DNA of 64,000 bases, from positions 1-64,000 of the forward strand of contig CAIKND010000121.1 in NCBI GenBank assembly GCA_903828675.1, written 5' to 3'. Shown here in pieces: positions 54,288-63,415 of this stretch. The position numbers were made by a program, and so were the translations under genes. The notes under the pieces are model-generated. The model saw nothing but the letters and a program-made list of their open reading frames with translations, was not told the origin of the DNA and did no database searches. Numbering within the stretch: position 1 is the stretch's first letter; every line of letters starts with the position of its first letter. Source of the stretch: an uncultured Acidobacteriaceae bacterium. Lineage in GTDB: Bacteria > Acidobacteriota > Terriglobia > Terriglobales > Acidobacteriaceae.

Positions 54288-55033
54288 TGATGCGTAATCA
54301 GGTCACAATCCGATTGGCAGCAATTGCCGTCTTGATTTGCTGCGTGCACGGGCTGTCTCTTGGTCAGACTCTGGATCGGCCGACCACTCCAACCTCGCAG
54401 GCTGCCCAGAAGCGCCAGGGATTCTTTGACTATGCATTAGGCAAGATCAATCCGCAGAACAAAGACTATGGGGCGTCGATAGAGTCCGCCCGGAACGCTG
54501 TCGTTGAAAACACGATCGACGATCTCTACTTCTGGTCGAATGTTGTAACGCTGCTTTTGCTCAGCGGGCTGGTCGCCATTGTTCTTCTTCAGTGGCGCGC
54601 AGCCGACAGGCGCGAAGTCATTGCGGCGTCTCTTATCGCGCAGTTATGGAACGGCCAAGTGAGCGACAGGATCGAGATTGAGCGTCGGACCCAGCAGTTC
54701 AATCAGCTGGTCGAAGCCCATAACACCGATGTGGAAAAGAACCTGTCTCAGAAGCCAGGGACTTCGCAACAGGATGCCGAGGCGGCCGGAAGCTTGACGC
54801 GGAGCGTTCGAAATCTCGCGGTGAGTAAGGGAATTACGCCGATGGAAGCTGAGAAGATCGAAGCTTCGGCGCCGGATGCAGCCACAGCGAGCCTGCAGCA
54901 AGACAACCTCCTTTTGCAGCGGCGCGTGGAGGCGTTGCAGAACAGCGAGCAGAATCTCAAGCAGCGCCTGAACCAAACGACCGTTCTGCTCGATCAGGAA
55001 CGGCGCCGCAACGCAACACTTAAGGGTGCTTGA
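54287..55033 (+). CDS. membrane-anchored coiled-coil protein, hypothetical
   Basis: This 248-residue protein has an N-terminal signal or anchor (residues 8-26), a short periplasmic section, one membrane helix (VVTLLLLSGLVAIVLLQW, near residue 90) and a long cytoplasmic coiled coil rich in Gln/Glu/Arg. It overlaps the VirD4 stop codon, so it is probably part of the coupling step. No named family. Confidence 0.6.
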   Translation: MMRNQVTIRLAAIAVLICCVHGLSLGQTLDRPTTPTSQAAQKRQGFFDYALGKINPQNKDYGASIESARNAVVENTIDDLYFWSNVVTLLLLSGLVAIVLLQWRAADRREVIAASLIAQLWNGQVSDRIEIERRTQQFNQLVEAHNTDVEKNLSQKPGTSQQDAEAAGSLTRSVRNLAVSKGITPMEAEKIEASAPDAATASLQQDNLLLQRRVEALQNSEQNLKQRLNQTTVLLDQERRRNATLKGA

Positions 55034-55043
55034 AAGGGCCAGA

Positions 55044-55718
55044 ATGACCAAAACAATTCCATCCGATTTTGGAAGTCATGACGACTGGCTCCTCCATGTA
55101 CGTCGCGAGATTCCTGTTCCAGAGCAGCCTTATGCGCTTGCTCTCGGCTGCATCGATCACTTTCGGAGCTTCTACCGGATGCAGGGACTTCCGTTTCCCA
55201 TTCCGGTTGCACAGGAATTTGAGCGCATCGAGATGCTTCAGGACCCAGAACGGACGGCTGCATTGGAGGCTCTGAATGGTGAGGTACTTCGGAACCTGAC
55301 CGTTCATCTTTTCAATCAAGCGCAGTCCAACGCGTCGGAAAGTGATTCGCGAACTCTACCTTCCCCACGAGAACAGATTCAGGAACTGCGCAACCATCTT
55401 GTGCAGCAGAACCCGTACTTTGGTCTCTGGGTCGTCTTCAAGAGGGATGTGAAAGACCACCCGGTCGCCGAGGAGTGGGGCGAGTATCTCCTTCAGGAAC
55501 TCGGGGCCCGGAGCGCCGAAGAGATCGCGTTTGCGCACGCGATGGTCGAGTTGGAAAAGCTTCTCTCTCTTTTCCATGACGGGAACCGGGTGCTTCCAGG
55601 CCTCTCCTTCGAGCGCATCTGGTTCCTGCATTCCCTCCGTGGCCCGGAGCGAATGCTCCAGACGCGTGCCGTTCTGGGAATGCTAACAGCGGAGTTGGTG
55701 GCATGTACATCCGCGTAG
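55044..55718 (+). CDS. hypothetical protein of the ICE
   Basis: A 224-residue soluble protein beginning MTKTIPSDFG. It is acidic and mostly helical, with aromatic-rich patches (NPYFGLWVVFKRD, HDGNRVLPGLSFERIWFLHSLRG). The frame is open six codons further up. It overlaps the next gene by 16 bases. No recognisable domain. Confidence 0.55.
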   Translation: MTKTIPSDFGSHDDWLLHVRREIPVPEQPYALALGCIDHFRSFYRMQGLPFPIPVAQEFERIEMLQDPERTAALEALNGEVLRNLTVHLFNQAQSNASESDSRTLPSPREQIQELRNHLVQQNPYFGLWVVFKRDVKDHPVAEEWGEYLLQELGARSAEEIAFAHAMVELEKLLSLFHDGNRVLPGLSFERIWFLHSLRGPERMLQTRAVLGMLTAELVACTSA

Positions 55719-56239
55719 TCAGCTTCGGGACGAATTGGTGGGCTATGCACTCACCCGACACAAGCGATCCGTTTTGCTTCCGGCGGAGGGCGGCCTGGTT
55801 CAATGCCGCCGCCTTGATGTCGGGAAGGCGGCTTCATCACAGCGCGATCTTCCCCGGCCAGGTACGCTTCAACTCGACAAGCGGGTTCGATCCAGAGTCC
55901 CCATTGCGCGCTGTCGGCAAGACGTTTCTGTGCTCTGGCCCCAGCCAGTTCGCAGGGAGAATGCACTTGTTATTCGAGCGCCGCACCACAGAGATGGCGC
56001 CCGACGCATACCTAGTCACCCTCAAATCCACGGAACATGGCGAAATCCAGTTCGCCAAGCCCGGCTGGAAGTCATCCGGAGTCCGGCCAATCTCGATCAG
56101 CTTGCGCAGCGAAAAGTACGAAGCGATGTTGCTTTTCGGAGACCAGGATTGGGTCGAGAGCGACCTCGGACGATGGCAGGTCGATCAGAGCCGATGCCGA
56201 ATCCGGCTTAGCGAAGTCGCGACAGGAGCACTCCAGTGA
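55703..56239 (+). CDS. hypothetical protein of the ICE
   Basis: A 178-residue protein (start MYIRVVSFGTNWWAMHSPD) rich in Arg, Ser and Trp/Phe, with a mixed alpha/beta look and no membrane segment. It overlaps neighbours on both sides (16 and 4 bases), consistent with a single operon. Family unknown. Confidence 0.5.
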   Translation: MYIRVVSFGTNWWAMHSPDTSDPFCFRRRAAWFNAAALMSGRRLHHSAIFPGQVRFNSTSGFDPESPLRAVGKTFLCSGPSQFAGRMHLLFERRTTEMAPDAYLVTLKSTEHGEIQFAKPGWKSSGVRPISISLRSEKYEAMLLFGDQDWVESDLGRWQVDQSRCRIRLSEVATGALQ

Positions 56240-57015
56240 GATATTACAAGGGCTATATTGTGCTCTCCGAAACATGCGATGTGCCGGTTCTGCTCCATGT
56301 CCGGAATGCGCGTGCACTTTGTTTCGATCAACTCCGCGAGCTGCTGTCGCACGAGATGCTCGCCGTGATCGTGCGCTCGCTGCGCTGGCGGGTGGCACGC
56401 CTCGAAAAAGTTGGGTTGGTAGCAAGGTTCAACGAACGACGGTTTCTCGGAAGACCTGTCTACCGAATCACCCAGTTGGGCCTTGAATGCCTAGAATCGC
56501 GCGGGCATTGTTTGGTCTCACTGCCCAGCGATACGGAACAAATTCTTCACCCGTCGAAGATCGCTCACGCGCTCGAGCTGGTCAATATCCATCTAGCGTT
56601 CGCCCGAACCGGCTTGCTGCGTTCCTGGAAGACCGATCTCGAGATTACGTCACGAAACCTGATTGCCACCGGCGGAGGGAGTAAAGACTACGATGCTATC
56701 GCTGAGATCGAAGTCGACGGATGCATCCGAAGTATCGGAATTGAGTATGAGAGAAGCGCGAAATCCGTGACCCGATATGCCGCAATTCGCGAAGCTCTCG
56801 ACAAGGACATGACCACGGATTTAGTTCTCTATCTCACCGCCAGCGACGATATTGTGTATTTGCTTGCTACGGAATTGCGCTCGGCTCGCAAACGGATCGC
56901 CTTCGCACTGAGCGATGCATTCCGCCGTTCCCTGCTTGAAACGCAGACTCTGACCAATACTGCGAGCTCGGAGATTGTGCCCTTCCGCGAACTCCTCAAT
57001 CTGAAACATCCATAG
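56236..57015 (+). CDS. winged-helix plus nuclease-fold protein, replication-relaxation-like
   Basis: A 259-residue protein. Residues 15-85 look like a MarR-like winged helix (LRWRVARLEKVGLVARFNERRFLGRPVYRIT, read in parts). Residues 140-215 have the PD-(D/E)xK-like order KDYDAIAEIEVDGCIRSIGIEYERSAKSVTRY (read in parts), with Asp, Glu and Lys in place. This combination is seen in replication-relaxation family proteins found on plasmids and ICEs. It may process element DNA at initiation of transfer. Nuclease activity is inference. Confidence 0.6.
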   Translation: MRYYKGYIVLSETCDVPVLLHVRNARALCFDQLRELLSHEMLAVIVRSLRWRVARLEKVGLVARFNERRFLGRPVYRITQLGLECLESRGHCLVSLPSDTEQILHPSKIAHALELVNIHLAFARTGLLRSWKTDLEITSRNLIATGGGSKDYDAIAEIEVDGCIRSIGIEYERSAKSVTRYAAIREALDKDMTTDLVLYLTASDDIVYLLATELRSARKRIAFALSDAFRRSLLETQTLTNTASSEIVPFRELLNLKHP

Positions 57016-57285
57016 TTGCCATCCTGCAATGCCACGCATCCCTTTGGCTCTTCGTTGCCGTCGTATTTCCGTCGTATTTCCGTGTGGTTGACGTTGCTTT
57101 GACCTTCTTTGCCTCGCTTTTGACCGAAATCGACCCATCCTAAGTCATGCACGCTCAGGAGCTTCCGTTCTGACTATCCCCCTGTATACAGGCCTTTTTA
57201 GAGGTAACGGGAGGATGTGCGATGGGAGGAAAAGGATAAATGCGGTCGATTTTCGGGATGCAGCTCATGGAAGGGAGGTGTGATT

Positions 57286-58107
57286 GTGGCTATGGAATTG
57301 GAAGGGGTGCGCAGACTCGTGCAGGAACGCGGCAGTGATCTTGCGTTTGTCGTGAACCATTCGGGTGGCAAAGACTCAACACGATTGCTCGGATTTATCC
57401 GCAATAAGTTCCGGGATTCCCCGACCTATGCGGTGATGGCAGATACCGGATTCGAACATCAACGACCGATCTCCGCAGCCGACTTTGCGCGCCAGCGGTG
57501 TGCGGAGTGTGGATTGAATTTGACGGTTGTGCGGAATCCGAAGCGCACCTACCTCGAAATGGTGGAGCGCCGCGGCATGTTCCCGTCTCCCAGGTTCCGC
57601 CAATGTACGTCCGATCTGAAGCGCAGTCCGGTCGAGAAATTCATCCGGACTCTGCCGCACAAGGTGATCGTTAACTGCATCGGCATTCGCGCTGAAGAAT
57701 CGCATTCCCGCTCACGATTAGCGCCGTTGGCTGTGAATGCGAGCCTTACGACTCGCGATCGAACTGTCTACAACTGGCTTCCGATCTTCGACCAGTCGCT
57801 GGCGGAAGTCCTTGCCTGGCACTGGGTGAACGCCATTCGGCTTCACCCGGTTTATGTCCCCGAGTACCACAAGGACGGAACGACCGGAGGATACCTGCGC
57901 CGGTTCTCTTGCAGAGTATGCATCTTTTCGACAGACGCCGACCTCCGGGCGATTTACGAGAATGACCGCGTGGCGTTCGAGCAGGTCAGCCATCTCGAAT
58001 CCAAGTTGGGCTATACGATGCGTCCAGGCGCAAGCCTGGTACAGATCGTCAGTGCCCAGACCTCAACGGCAATTGAGGAAGCACGTCAGCAAAGCTTCTG
58101 CTTCTGA
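57286..58107 (+). CDS. PP-loop ATPase of the PAPS reductase family
   Basis: A 273-residue enzyme with the PP-loop SGGKDS (residues 26-31), the family segments VMADTGFEH and RQCTSDLKRSPVEKFI, GIRAEESHSR, and a C-terminal FSCRVCIF pair of cysteines. It adenylates a substrate and is related to PAPS reductase, CysD and the DndC phosphorothioate enzyme. Without dnd partners or sulphate genes nearby, the substrate is unknown. The GTG at 57286 has GGAGGT seven bases upstream; ATG at 57292 is the alternative. About 270 bases of non-coding DNA precede it. Confidence 0.75.
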   Translation: MAMELEGVRRLVQERGSDLAFVVNHSGGKDSTRLLGFIRNKFRDSPTYAVMADTGFEHQRPISAADFARQRCAECGLNLTVVRNPKRTYLEMVERRGMFPSPRFRQCTSDLKRSPVEKFIRTLPHKVIVNCIGIRAEESHSRSRLAPLAVNASLTTRDRTVYNWLPIFDQSLAEVLAWHWVNAIRLHPVYVPEYHKDGTTGGYLRRFSCRVCIFSTDADLRAIYENDRVAFEQVSHLESKLGYTMRPGASLVQIVSAQTSTAIEEARQQSFCF

Positions 58108-58260
58108 ACGCGGCACCGGCTCCCAGTAAGTACTCCCGAACAGCTCAAGTCCCCGAAGCCAGCACATCGCTTGCTGTTGATTCGTGAGCGTCAGGGACAG
58201 TTCCGCGCGCACTTAACGAACGTCAACCGGCATTTGGTGCCACAAAAGAAAGGAATCGTA

Positions 58261-58518
58261 ATGCCCAATTCCAGTCCCCTCGCCTCTACTCAATCGTTGG
58301 AAGCGGCAGCTTCCATAAACCGCTTCCAGCGCCGCCTCGCGATCTGCCTTGTGCTGACCGTGCTCAACGCGATCATCGTCGCGAACTTCGCTGGACCGCT
58401 TTATCGCGCGACCACCCACGACGCGATTCAGCAAATCGGAGTGACCTTGCTGTTCGCGGCCCTCGTCGGATCGCTTGCTCGGATGTGGTTTCTCACGCTT
58501 ACGAGCCGACCGCGATAG
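58261..58518 (+). CDS. small membrane protein, hypothetical
   Basis: An 85-residue protein with a polar N terminus and two membrane helices (RLAICLVLTVLNAIIVANF and IGVTLLFAALVGSLARMWF). AAAGGAA precedes the ATG. The two-helix plan resembles the protein at 33986. Family unknown. Confidence 0.55.
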   Translation: MPNSSPLASTQSLEAAASINRFQRRLAICLVLTVLNAIIVANFAGPLYRATTHDAIQQIGVTLLFAALVGSLARMWFLTLTSRPR

Positions 58519-58567
58519 TCAACAACAATCCCCACTCAACCCAATCCCAGAAGAGAGGAGAATCGCC

Positions 58568-58927
58568 ATGCAACCCAGTTTAGGGAAGATGTCTGCCTAC
58601 AAGATGTTTAACTGGCGGGACCGTGCCGCCAGTTCCGTCGAGCAAACCGTCGCCGCATTTCTGGAAATCGGCGAGGCCATCGCCACACGCTGGATTCAGA
58701 CGGCCAAGGGTGTCCTAATTCTGCAAATGGTCCCGGACAACGGCGCTTCGGGAGCAATCTACGTCTTCGATAGACAGCGCGAACTGTGGCACATGCTGTC
58801 GTTCGAGGGTTGCGAAGACCAATTCACCTCGGAGAAGTTTGACCGCACGTTCTCCGAGTACGACCTGTTTCGCCTGGTGGAGCAGCCTGGCCTGCTGCTC
58901 TCCGAGTTCCAGCCGGCCACCGCTTAG
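58568..58927 (+). CDS. hypothetical protein, 119 residues
   Basis: A soluble protein with a mixed alpha/beta pattern: helix (SVEQTVAAFLEIGEAIATRW), strands (GVLILQMVP, GAIYVFDRQRELWHMLSF) and a helical end (FSEYDLFRLVEQPGLLLSEF). AGAGGAGAA precedes the ATG. Family unknown. Confidence 0.6.
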   Translation: MQPSLGKMSAYKMFNWRDRAASSVEQTVAAFLEIGEAIATRWIQTAKGVLILQMVPDNGASGAIYVFDRQRELWHMLSFEGCEDQFTSEKFDRTFSEYDLFRLVEQPGLLLSEFQPATA

Positions 58928-58984
58928 CCCACCTCGCAACACCCCCCACCAACTAATTCCAACTCAACTCAGGAAGGAGTCGTC

Positions 58985-59167
58985 ATGCGTCTGTCCGCAA
59001 GTCGTATTCGTTCAATCAGTCTCCGTATCGCACGGGCCGAGGGGTCTGCCTTTGCGGGATTCGGGCGGAATGCTCGCGTTCTGCCCAACGCTCTCAAACC
59101 AAGTGCCACTGCCAGCCCGGCGTACACATCCAGCGGGACGGCTCTTGTGAAAGCCACTCCCGCATAG
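58985..59167 (+). CDS. 60-residue Ser/Ala/Arg-rich protein, hypothetical
   Basis: A small basic protein (start MRLSASRIRSISLRIARAEG) of low complexity. A very good AGGAAGGAG site lies six bases upstream, which is the main reason to count it as a gene. No known family. Confidence 0.45.
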   Translation: MRLSASRIRSISLRIARAEGSAFAGFGRNARVLPNALKPSATASPAYTSSGTALVKATPA

Positions 59168-59257
59168 CTACGACGCGGCCGGAATCGGCGGGCGAACGTG
59201 CATGAAAACTCGCTCAGCCCGCCATTTCCGGTCGTGGTGCAGCTTGGAATCGGGATC

Positions 59258-59899
59258 TCAGCAACACCCGCACTGATGGCCTTGCCATGCCGACATGCCC
59301 TCTTTGATGAGAATGGGAGCTGCCGCCAAGGCGGCAATCGAATCGAACCATGCAATATGGAACGCCGCATTTACCGCAAGGCCGACCAACGTGATGAGCG
59401 CAACATAGGCGCATGTCGCGGATTGCAATGCATCGGCGGCCAGCGCTGCATTGTTGCTGCGGCGAGCCTCACGGCGTTTCAGAAAAGCCAGAACAGGCAT
59501 TGCCATCAGCGCAGCGACGGTGATTCCTATACCGGCGAAGCTCGTTTCAGGCCGCAACCGCAGAGCCATTGACCCAATAGCAATCGTCGCCACCCCGAAG
59601 GCGAGCACAAAAAGCAGGGCTCCGGCTGTACGGCTTGCCCTCCGTTCTGAGATAGGCATGCTCGGAATCCACTGCAAGAGCACGACGGTGGCGGACAGGA
59701 GCTCGACCAGGCTATCAGAGCCGAAGGCCAACATCGCGGGGCTGTGAGCTGTTAAAGCCGCATACGCGGAGACGCCAAACTCCACCAGCATCCATGCCAG
59801 AGTGACACCTTGCAGCCAAAGCACAATGGCGCGGGGTTTCGGACTCCGAGCGATGGCAGGCTTCGACGGCTGAACACCGATCTGTACAAGTTCGGGCAT
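59258..59899 (-). CDS. CDF-like membrane domain, cation transporter-like
   Basis: A 213-residue protein with about six helices. It resembles the membrane domain of cation diffusion facilitators: VTLAWMLVEFGVSAYAAL, AFGSDSLVELLSATVVLL, AADALQSATCAYVALIT (helix 5 with the Asp) and a C-terminal CGCC. The soluble C-terminal domain of full CDF proteins is missing. It is predicted to move a divalent metal; as a minus-strand gene it is probably cargo. AGCAAGATG context at the start is weak. Confidence 0.65.
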   Translation of the reverse strand: MPELVQIGVQPSKPAIARSPKPRAIVLWLQGVTLAWMLVEFGVSAYAALTAHSPAMLAFGSDSLVELLSATVVLLQWIPSMPISERRASRTAGALLFVLAFGVATIAIGSMALRLRPETSFAGIGITVAALMAMPVLAFLKRREARRSNNAALAADALQSATCAYVALITLVGLAVNAAFHIAWFDSIAALAAAPILIKEGMSAWQGHQCGCC

Positions 59900-60061
59900 C
59901 TTGCTCCAACGATGATTTCAGGTTCCCAGAAGAGGTGCAAGCGTTCTGCCTGGCCAGCCGAAACGTTGGATCCTCGAACTGCGTCACGACCTTCGCTAAG
60001 AATTTGACCGAGTTTTGGACCCGGGATACAACCACACAACGGATGAAGGAGGCAGGACGCC

Positions 60062-61027
60062 ATGTATGCCAAGTTCTGTGTGAACCGGGAAACGGCAAAC
60101 AACTTCATACGACTGCTCGTGAACCGCCGGGCCTACGCCATCCAGGCCGAGCGGCCCCTGCCGAACGGCTCCGTTCCCTATTACCCGGCTAGGGATTGGA
60201 AGACCAAGGAGCCGAAGCTGCTGGATGAAGGCGTGGTGCGAATGCACTTGAACGGCGACATCACCGTCAGCTTGTATGCGATCAATCCGGAGACCCAGCG
60301 CTCGAAGTGGGTCGCGATTGATGCCGACTTCGACGGCTCTCTGGAGTCGCTGTTCCAGTTGCAATGGGAGTTGAAGCAAGACGGAGTGGACGCCGCATTG
60401 GAGCAATCGCGCCGCGGCGGGCATCTCTGGATCTTCGGCGCCGAACCGCTTCTGGCCTCTGAGTGCCGCATCTATGTCTACAATCTCGCGCTCCGACTTG
60501 GCATTCCGGTCAAAGGCGGCGGTCTCAAGGAAGGGATCGAGGTATTCCCACGCCAGGATCGGCTCGAAGATGGAGAGCTTGGCAACGCCATCCGCGCTCC
60601 AATCGGCGTGCACCGGAAGACGAATAGGCGCTACTGGTTTTACGAAGCCGAGCCCACTCCAGAAGCGCAGCTTGCCTACCTCGACGGGCTGAAGAAGCTG
60701 ACCGAGGCGGAACTCAGGACCTTTATTGAAGGGATGAGCCTGCCCGAAGCGTACCGGCCGGTCGTCGCAGCACCATACACTCCGACCGTCTCTTCCACGC
60801 AATACCCGGAGTTCCGAATCCTGGACTATGTTCGCACCACGCGCAAGGACAGTCGGAACTGGTGGGCAAAGTGCCCCTCCTGCGCAGGAGTTGGGCGCGA
60901 CCGCTCTGGCGATAACCTTGCCATTCAGATTAAGAACCCGCGCTACTACAAATGCTGGGCCGGCTGCACGAAAGAGGAGATTCGCGCAGCGCTTGGCCAG
61001 CCCATTCACACGCGCGCGGCGGTTTAG
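60062..61027 (+). CDS. archaeo-eukaryotic-type primase with zinc finger
   Basis: A 321-residue primase of the AEP superfamily, similar to those of TOTE-type conflict systems and ICEs. It has the catalytic IDADFD (Asp87, Asp89), SRRGGHLWIFG (Gly-His motif near 119-129) and EVFPRQDRLEDGELGNAIRAPIGVH (in parts). Residues 265-315 form a CHC2-like zinc finger (CPSCAGVGRD...YYKCWAGC). It probably primes DNA synthesis of the transferred strand. GAAGGAGG lies upstream of the ATG. Single-strand binding and annealing genes follow downstream. Confidence 0.82.
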   Translation: MYAKFCVNRETANNFIRLLVNRRAYAIQAERPLPNGSVPYYPARDWKTKEPKLLDEGVVRMHLNGDITVSLYAINPETQRSKWVAIDADFDGSLESLFQLQWELKQDGVDAALEQSRRGGHLWIFGAEPLLASECRIYVYNLALRLGIPVKGGGLKEGIEVFPRQDRLEDGELGNAIRAPIGVHRKTNRRYWFYEAEPTPEAQLAYLDGLKKLTEAELRTFIEGMSLPEAYRPVVAAPYTPTVSSTQYPEFRILDYVRTTRKDSRNWWAKCPSCAGVGRDRSGDNLAIQIKNPRYYKCWAGCTKEEIRAALGQPIHTRAAV

Positions 61028-61036
61028 GGAGTGATT

Positions 61037-61687
61037 ATGAAGGCCGTTCCCACAAAACTGAAGCCCGAATCCGCCTCATTGCGCCATGCTCTCCACGGGC
61101 TCGCGCTTCCGGCCAGCGTGCTCAGGGCTCTCCAGAAGCGAGGCATCTATTGCACCCCCGGAATCTCACTGGAACACCAGCACCTGGCCAAACGGTATGT
61201 GCTGCGCGGCGTGGAATCCGGCGGCGCGGTCTCCGACATGGGCAGGACGTGCGCTTTCGTTTCGCCTGAAGGAAATCCATTGCCGTGGTTGCAGTCGCTC
61301 GACTCGATTGCCGTGAATGGCCGTCATGCGATCTTTCTTGCGGAAAGCCTGGCGCGCGTGGAGATGCTGCGGACCGTCCGGACATGCGAGCTTGCGATCA
61401 CTCTCCACAATTTGTCCAACGTGCCCGGCCGGAATCGCCCGGAGATTGCAACGACGCTGCTTTTTCGTGGACGGGATGGTGCTCTCCCCCTCGATCTTTG
61501 GAAGGAAGAACACCGCGCGCTTCGAGGACAGTTGACTCCCATGTTCTATAGCCGCGCCGGAGAGGTGCTGCATCTGCCGCAGCGGTTTGAAGAGGCGATC
61601 AGAAAAATCACGGCGGCGGTTTGCTGCGTCGGCTGCAAGCATTCGCATGTGGGAGTGCCGCCAGTCGCTGGAGGATTGAGACCATGA
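61037..61687 (+). CDS. hypothetical protein downstream of the primase
   Basis: A 216-residue soluble basic protein (start MKAVPTKLKPES) with a Cys/His-rich C-terminal patch (VCCVGCKHSHVG). GGGAG precedes the chosen ATG, which lies nine bases after the primase stop. Toprim-like features were considered (AIFLAESLARVEML with a Glu) but no clear DxD follows. Family unknown. Confidence 0.55.
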   Translation: MKAVPTKLKPESASLRHALHGLALPASVLRALQKRGIYCTPGISLEHQHLAKRYVLRGVESGGAVSDMGRTCAFVSPEGNPLPWLQSLDSIAVNGRHAIFLAESLARVEMLRTVRTCELAITLHNLSNVPGRNRPEIATTLLFRGRDGALPLDLWKEEHRALRGQLTPMFYSRAGEVLHLPQRFEEAIRKITAAVCCVGCKHSHVGVPPVAGGLRP

Positions 61688-61944
61688 CGCATCCCATCAA
61701 AGCTGCTATCACCGTCGGCGAGCCGAACTGGGGGCCGCTTGAACTGGTCCTTCCAGCCTGCGAGCTTGAAAACTTCATGTACATGGGCCGAGCTGGGGAA
61801 ATCGAGTTGTACAAGCACTGGCTCACGCGCCGCTATCTCAACATCAGTGCGGACGGTCAGCGGTTCTACCGCTATTCCGACGGAACGTATGTCGAGGTCA
61901 CCAAAGCTGTAGCTCTCGACCATGTACGCAACCGAGACCACTAG
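61684..61944 (+). CDS. 86-residue protein, hypothetical
   Basis: A small acidic-to-neutral protein starting MTHPIKAAITVGEPNWG. It has a compact alpha/beta look (LVLPACELENFMYMGRAGEIELYKHWL in parts). It overlaps the upstream gene by four bases. Family unknown. Confidence 0.55.
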   Translation: MTHPIKAAITVGEPNWGPLELVLPACELENFMYMGRAGEIELYKHWLTRRYLNISADGQRFYRYSDGTYVEVTKAVALDHVRNRDH

Positions 61945-61960
61945 GAAAGGAACAACCACC

Positions 61961-62437
61961 ATGGCAAAGGGAGTCAACAGGGCATTTCTGCTCGGGCACG
62001 TCGGCAAGAATCCCGAGATCGGAACTACCCCGGGCGGCACGCTCGCCGTCAACTTTTCTCTCGCGACTACTGACCGGGAGAAGGATCGTCAGGGCAACTG
62101 GTCAGACAGGACCGAGTGGCACAACCTGGTCGCTTACGGCCGGACCGCGGAGATCGTGCGGGATTATGTGAGCAAGGGCACGCAACTCTTTATCCAGGGC
62201 AAGATTCAAACGCGCTCCTGGGACGACAAGGAATCCGGCCAGAAGCGCTACTGGACGGAGATATTCGTCCATGATCTGACGCTGCTGGGCGGCAGCCGTG
62301 GGGAGAATGGCGGCTCCGCTCACAGCAATGGTCGCGACGATTCCCGGAGGAGTTCTGGTGGATCGGGCTACCAGCGGCAGGGGATGGAAGAGCAGTACTC
62401 CGACGAAGAACTGAACCCGGATGAAATTCCTTTTTAG
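61961..62437 (+). CDS. ssb: single-stranded DNA-binding protein
   Basis: A 158-residue SSB. The OB fold runs from MAKGVNRAFLLGHVGKNPEIG (in parts) through ATTDREKDRQGNWSDRTEWHNLV and IQGKIQTRSWDD to about residue 110; a Gly/Ser-rich linker and the acidic tip DEIPF follow. The tip recruits DNA-repair partners. Length typical. It protects the transferred single strand and probably works with the Rad52-like annealer next in line. AAAGGAA lies upstream. Confidence 0.95.
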   Translation: MAKGVNRAFLLGHVGKNPEIGTTPGGTLAVNFSLATTDREKDRQGNWSDRTEWHNLVAYGRTAEIVRDYVSKGTQLFIQGKIQTRSWDDKESGQKRYWTEIFVHDLTLLGGSRGENGGSAHSNGRDDSRRSSGGSGYQRQGMEEQYSDEELNPDEIPF

Positions 62438-62509
62438 CCCCGTTGTTTTTTCTTTGCCGTGAACCATGGTGCTCTGCGGGGCACCATTTCCTTTTGAGGA
62501 GCTACGACG

Positions 62510-63415
62510 ATGGCGATCAAAGAAGCCAAGACGAACACGGATCTGGACGCTCTGTTCACACAGCTGGCAGAGCCGTTTGACCCGAACCAGATCAAGTGGC
62601 GCGTTACACACACAACCCAGGATGGAAGCCGGGGCGCGGTCGTTGCATACGCTGATCCGCGAGCGTACACGGACCGTCTCAACCAGCTGTTCACTCCGAC
62701 TGGCTGGACCCGGACCTACGAGGTCTCCACAGTATCGGCCGTCACGCGCATGAAGAAAGACAAACTCATCCAGACGGGCAAAGTTCTGGTGACATGCACG
62801 CTCACTATTACTGGATTGGGTTGCCATGCCGGCAGTGGTGAGGACTGGGCAGATGAGTCAAATGCTATGACAACGGCGGAAGCGCAAGCCTTCAAACGGG
62901 CGGCAAGCTGTTTCGGCTTGGGGCGTTACCTTTACAACCTCGCCGAGATGTGGGTCCCGCTCAATGAGCATCGGCAGCCATTCGAATTCCCATCTCTCCC
63001 GCAATGGGCGCTACCGAAAACGGGTGCGCCTGTTAAGAGCCATCCCGCATCAGGACCGCACCCCGCGGCAGTCCAACGGGGGCCGATCGATCAGAGAATC
63101 ACGGGCAAGATCGAAGGCTTTCGGCGCATTCTCGGCGATCCAATTTACGGCGAGATATTGTGGCGCGTCGCGCGAACGCAGAAGGCGAACGCCATCCCCA
63201 ACGCGCAGCTGCAAACCAATGTCGCGGAGGCAATGGAACGAGCCTCGCGGGGAATCCGCAAGGCGCACTCCCTGGCCGAGTCTATCGGCGATACGCAATT
63301 CGTCTCCGTGCTTGATCGGTTGCACATCGGGTCAATGACAACAATCAGCAATCTCGAAGCACTCAAGCATCTGGTTTCGGAACTCGAAGGATTGGCCAGG
63401 CAACCAGCCGCCTGA
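62510..63415 (+). CDS. Rad52/Rad22-type single-strand annealing protein
   Basis: A 301-residue protein with the N-terminal Rad52-type annealing domain: FDPNQIKWRVTHT, GAVVAYADPRAYTDRLNQLFTPTGW, TCTLTITGLGCHAGSGEDWADESNAMTTAEAQAFKRAASCFGLGRYLYNL (in parts). The C-terminal 120 residues are more variable. It anneals complementary strands and probably helps to recircularise or recombine the element. GAGGAG precedes the ATG, 72 bases after ssb. Confidence 0.85.
   Translation: MAIKEAKTNTDLDALFTQLAEPFDPNQIKWRVTHTTQDGSRGAVVAYADPRAYTDRLNQLFTPTGWTRTYEVSTVSAVTRMKKDKLIQTGKVLVTCTLTITGLGCHAGSGEDWADESNAMTTAEAQAFKRAASCFGLGRYLYNLAEMWVPLNEHRQPFEFPSLPQWALPKTGAPVKSHPASGPHPAAVQRGPIDQRITGKIEGFRRILGDPIYGEILWRVARTQKANAIPNAQLQTNVAEAMERASRGIRKAHSLAESIGDTQFVSVLDRLHIGSMTTISNLEALKHLVSELEGLARQPAA

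Noticed and set aside
59996-61009. 337-codon minus-strand frame opposite the primase
   Set aside because: The plus-strand product has all primase motifs; the antisense has none.
61037-61687. Toprim or helicase domain in the protein after the primase
   Set aside because: A single Glu-containing strand was noticed, but no DxD follow-up or Walker motif is present.
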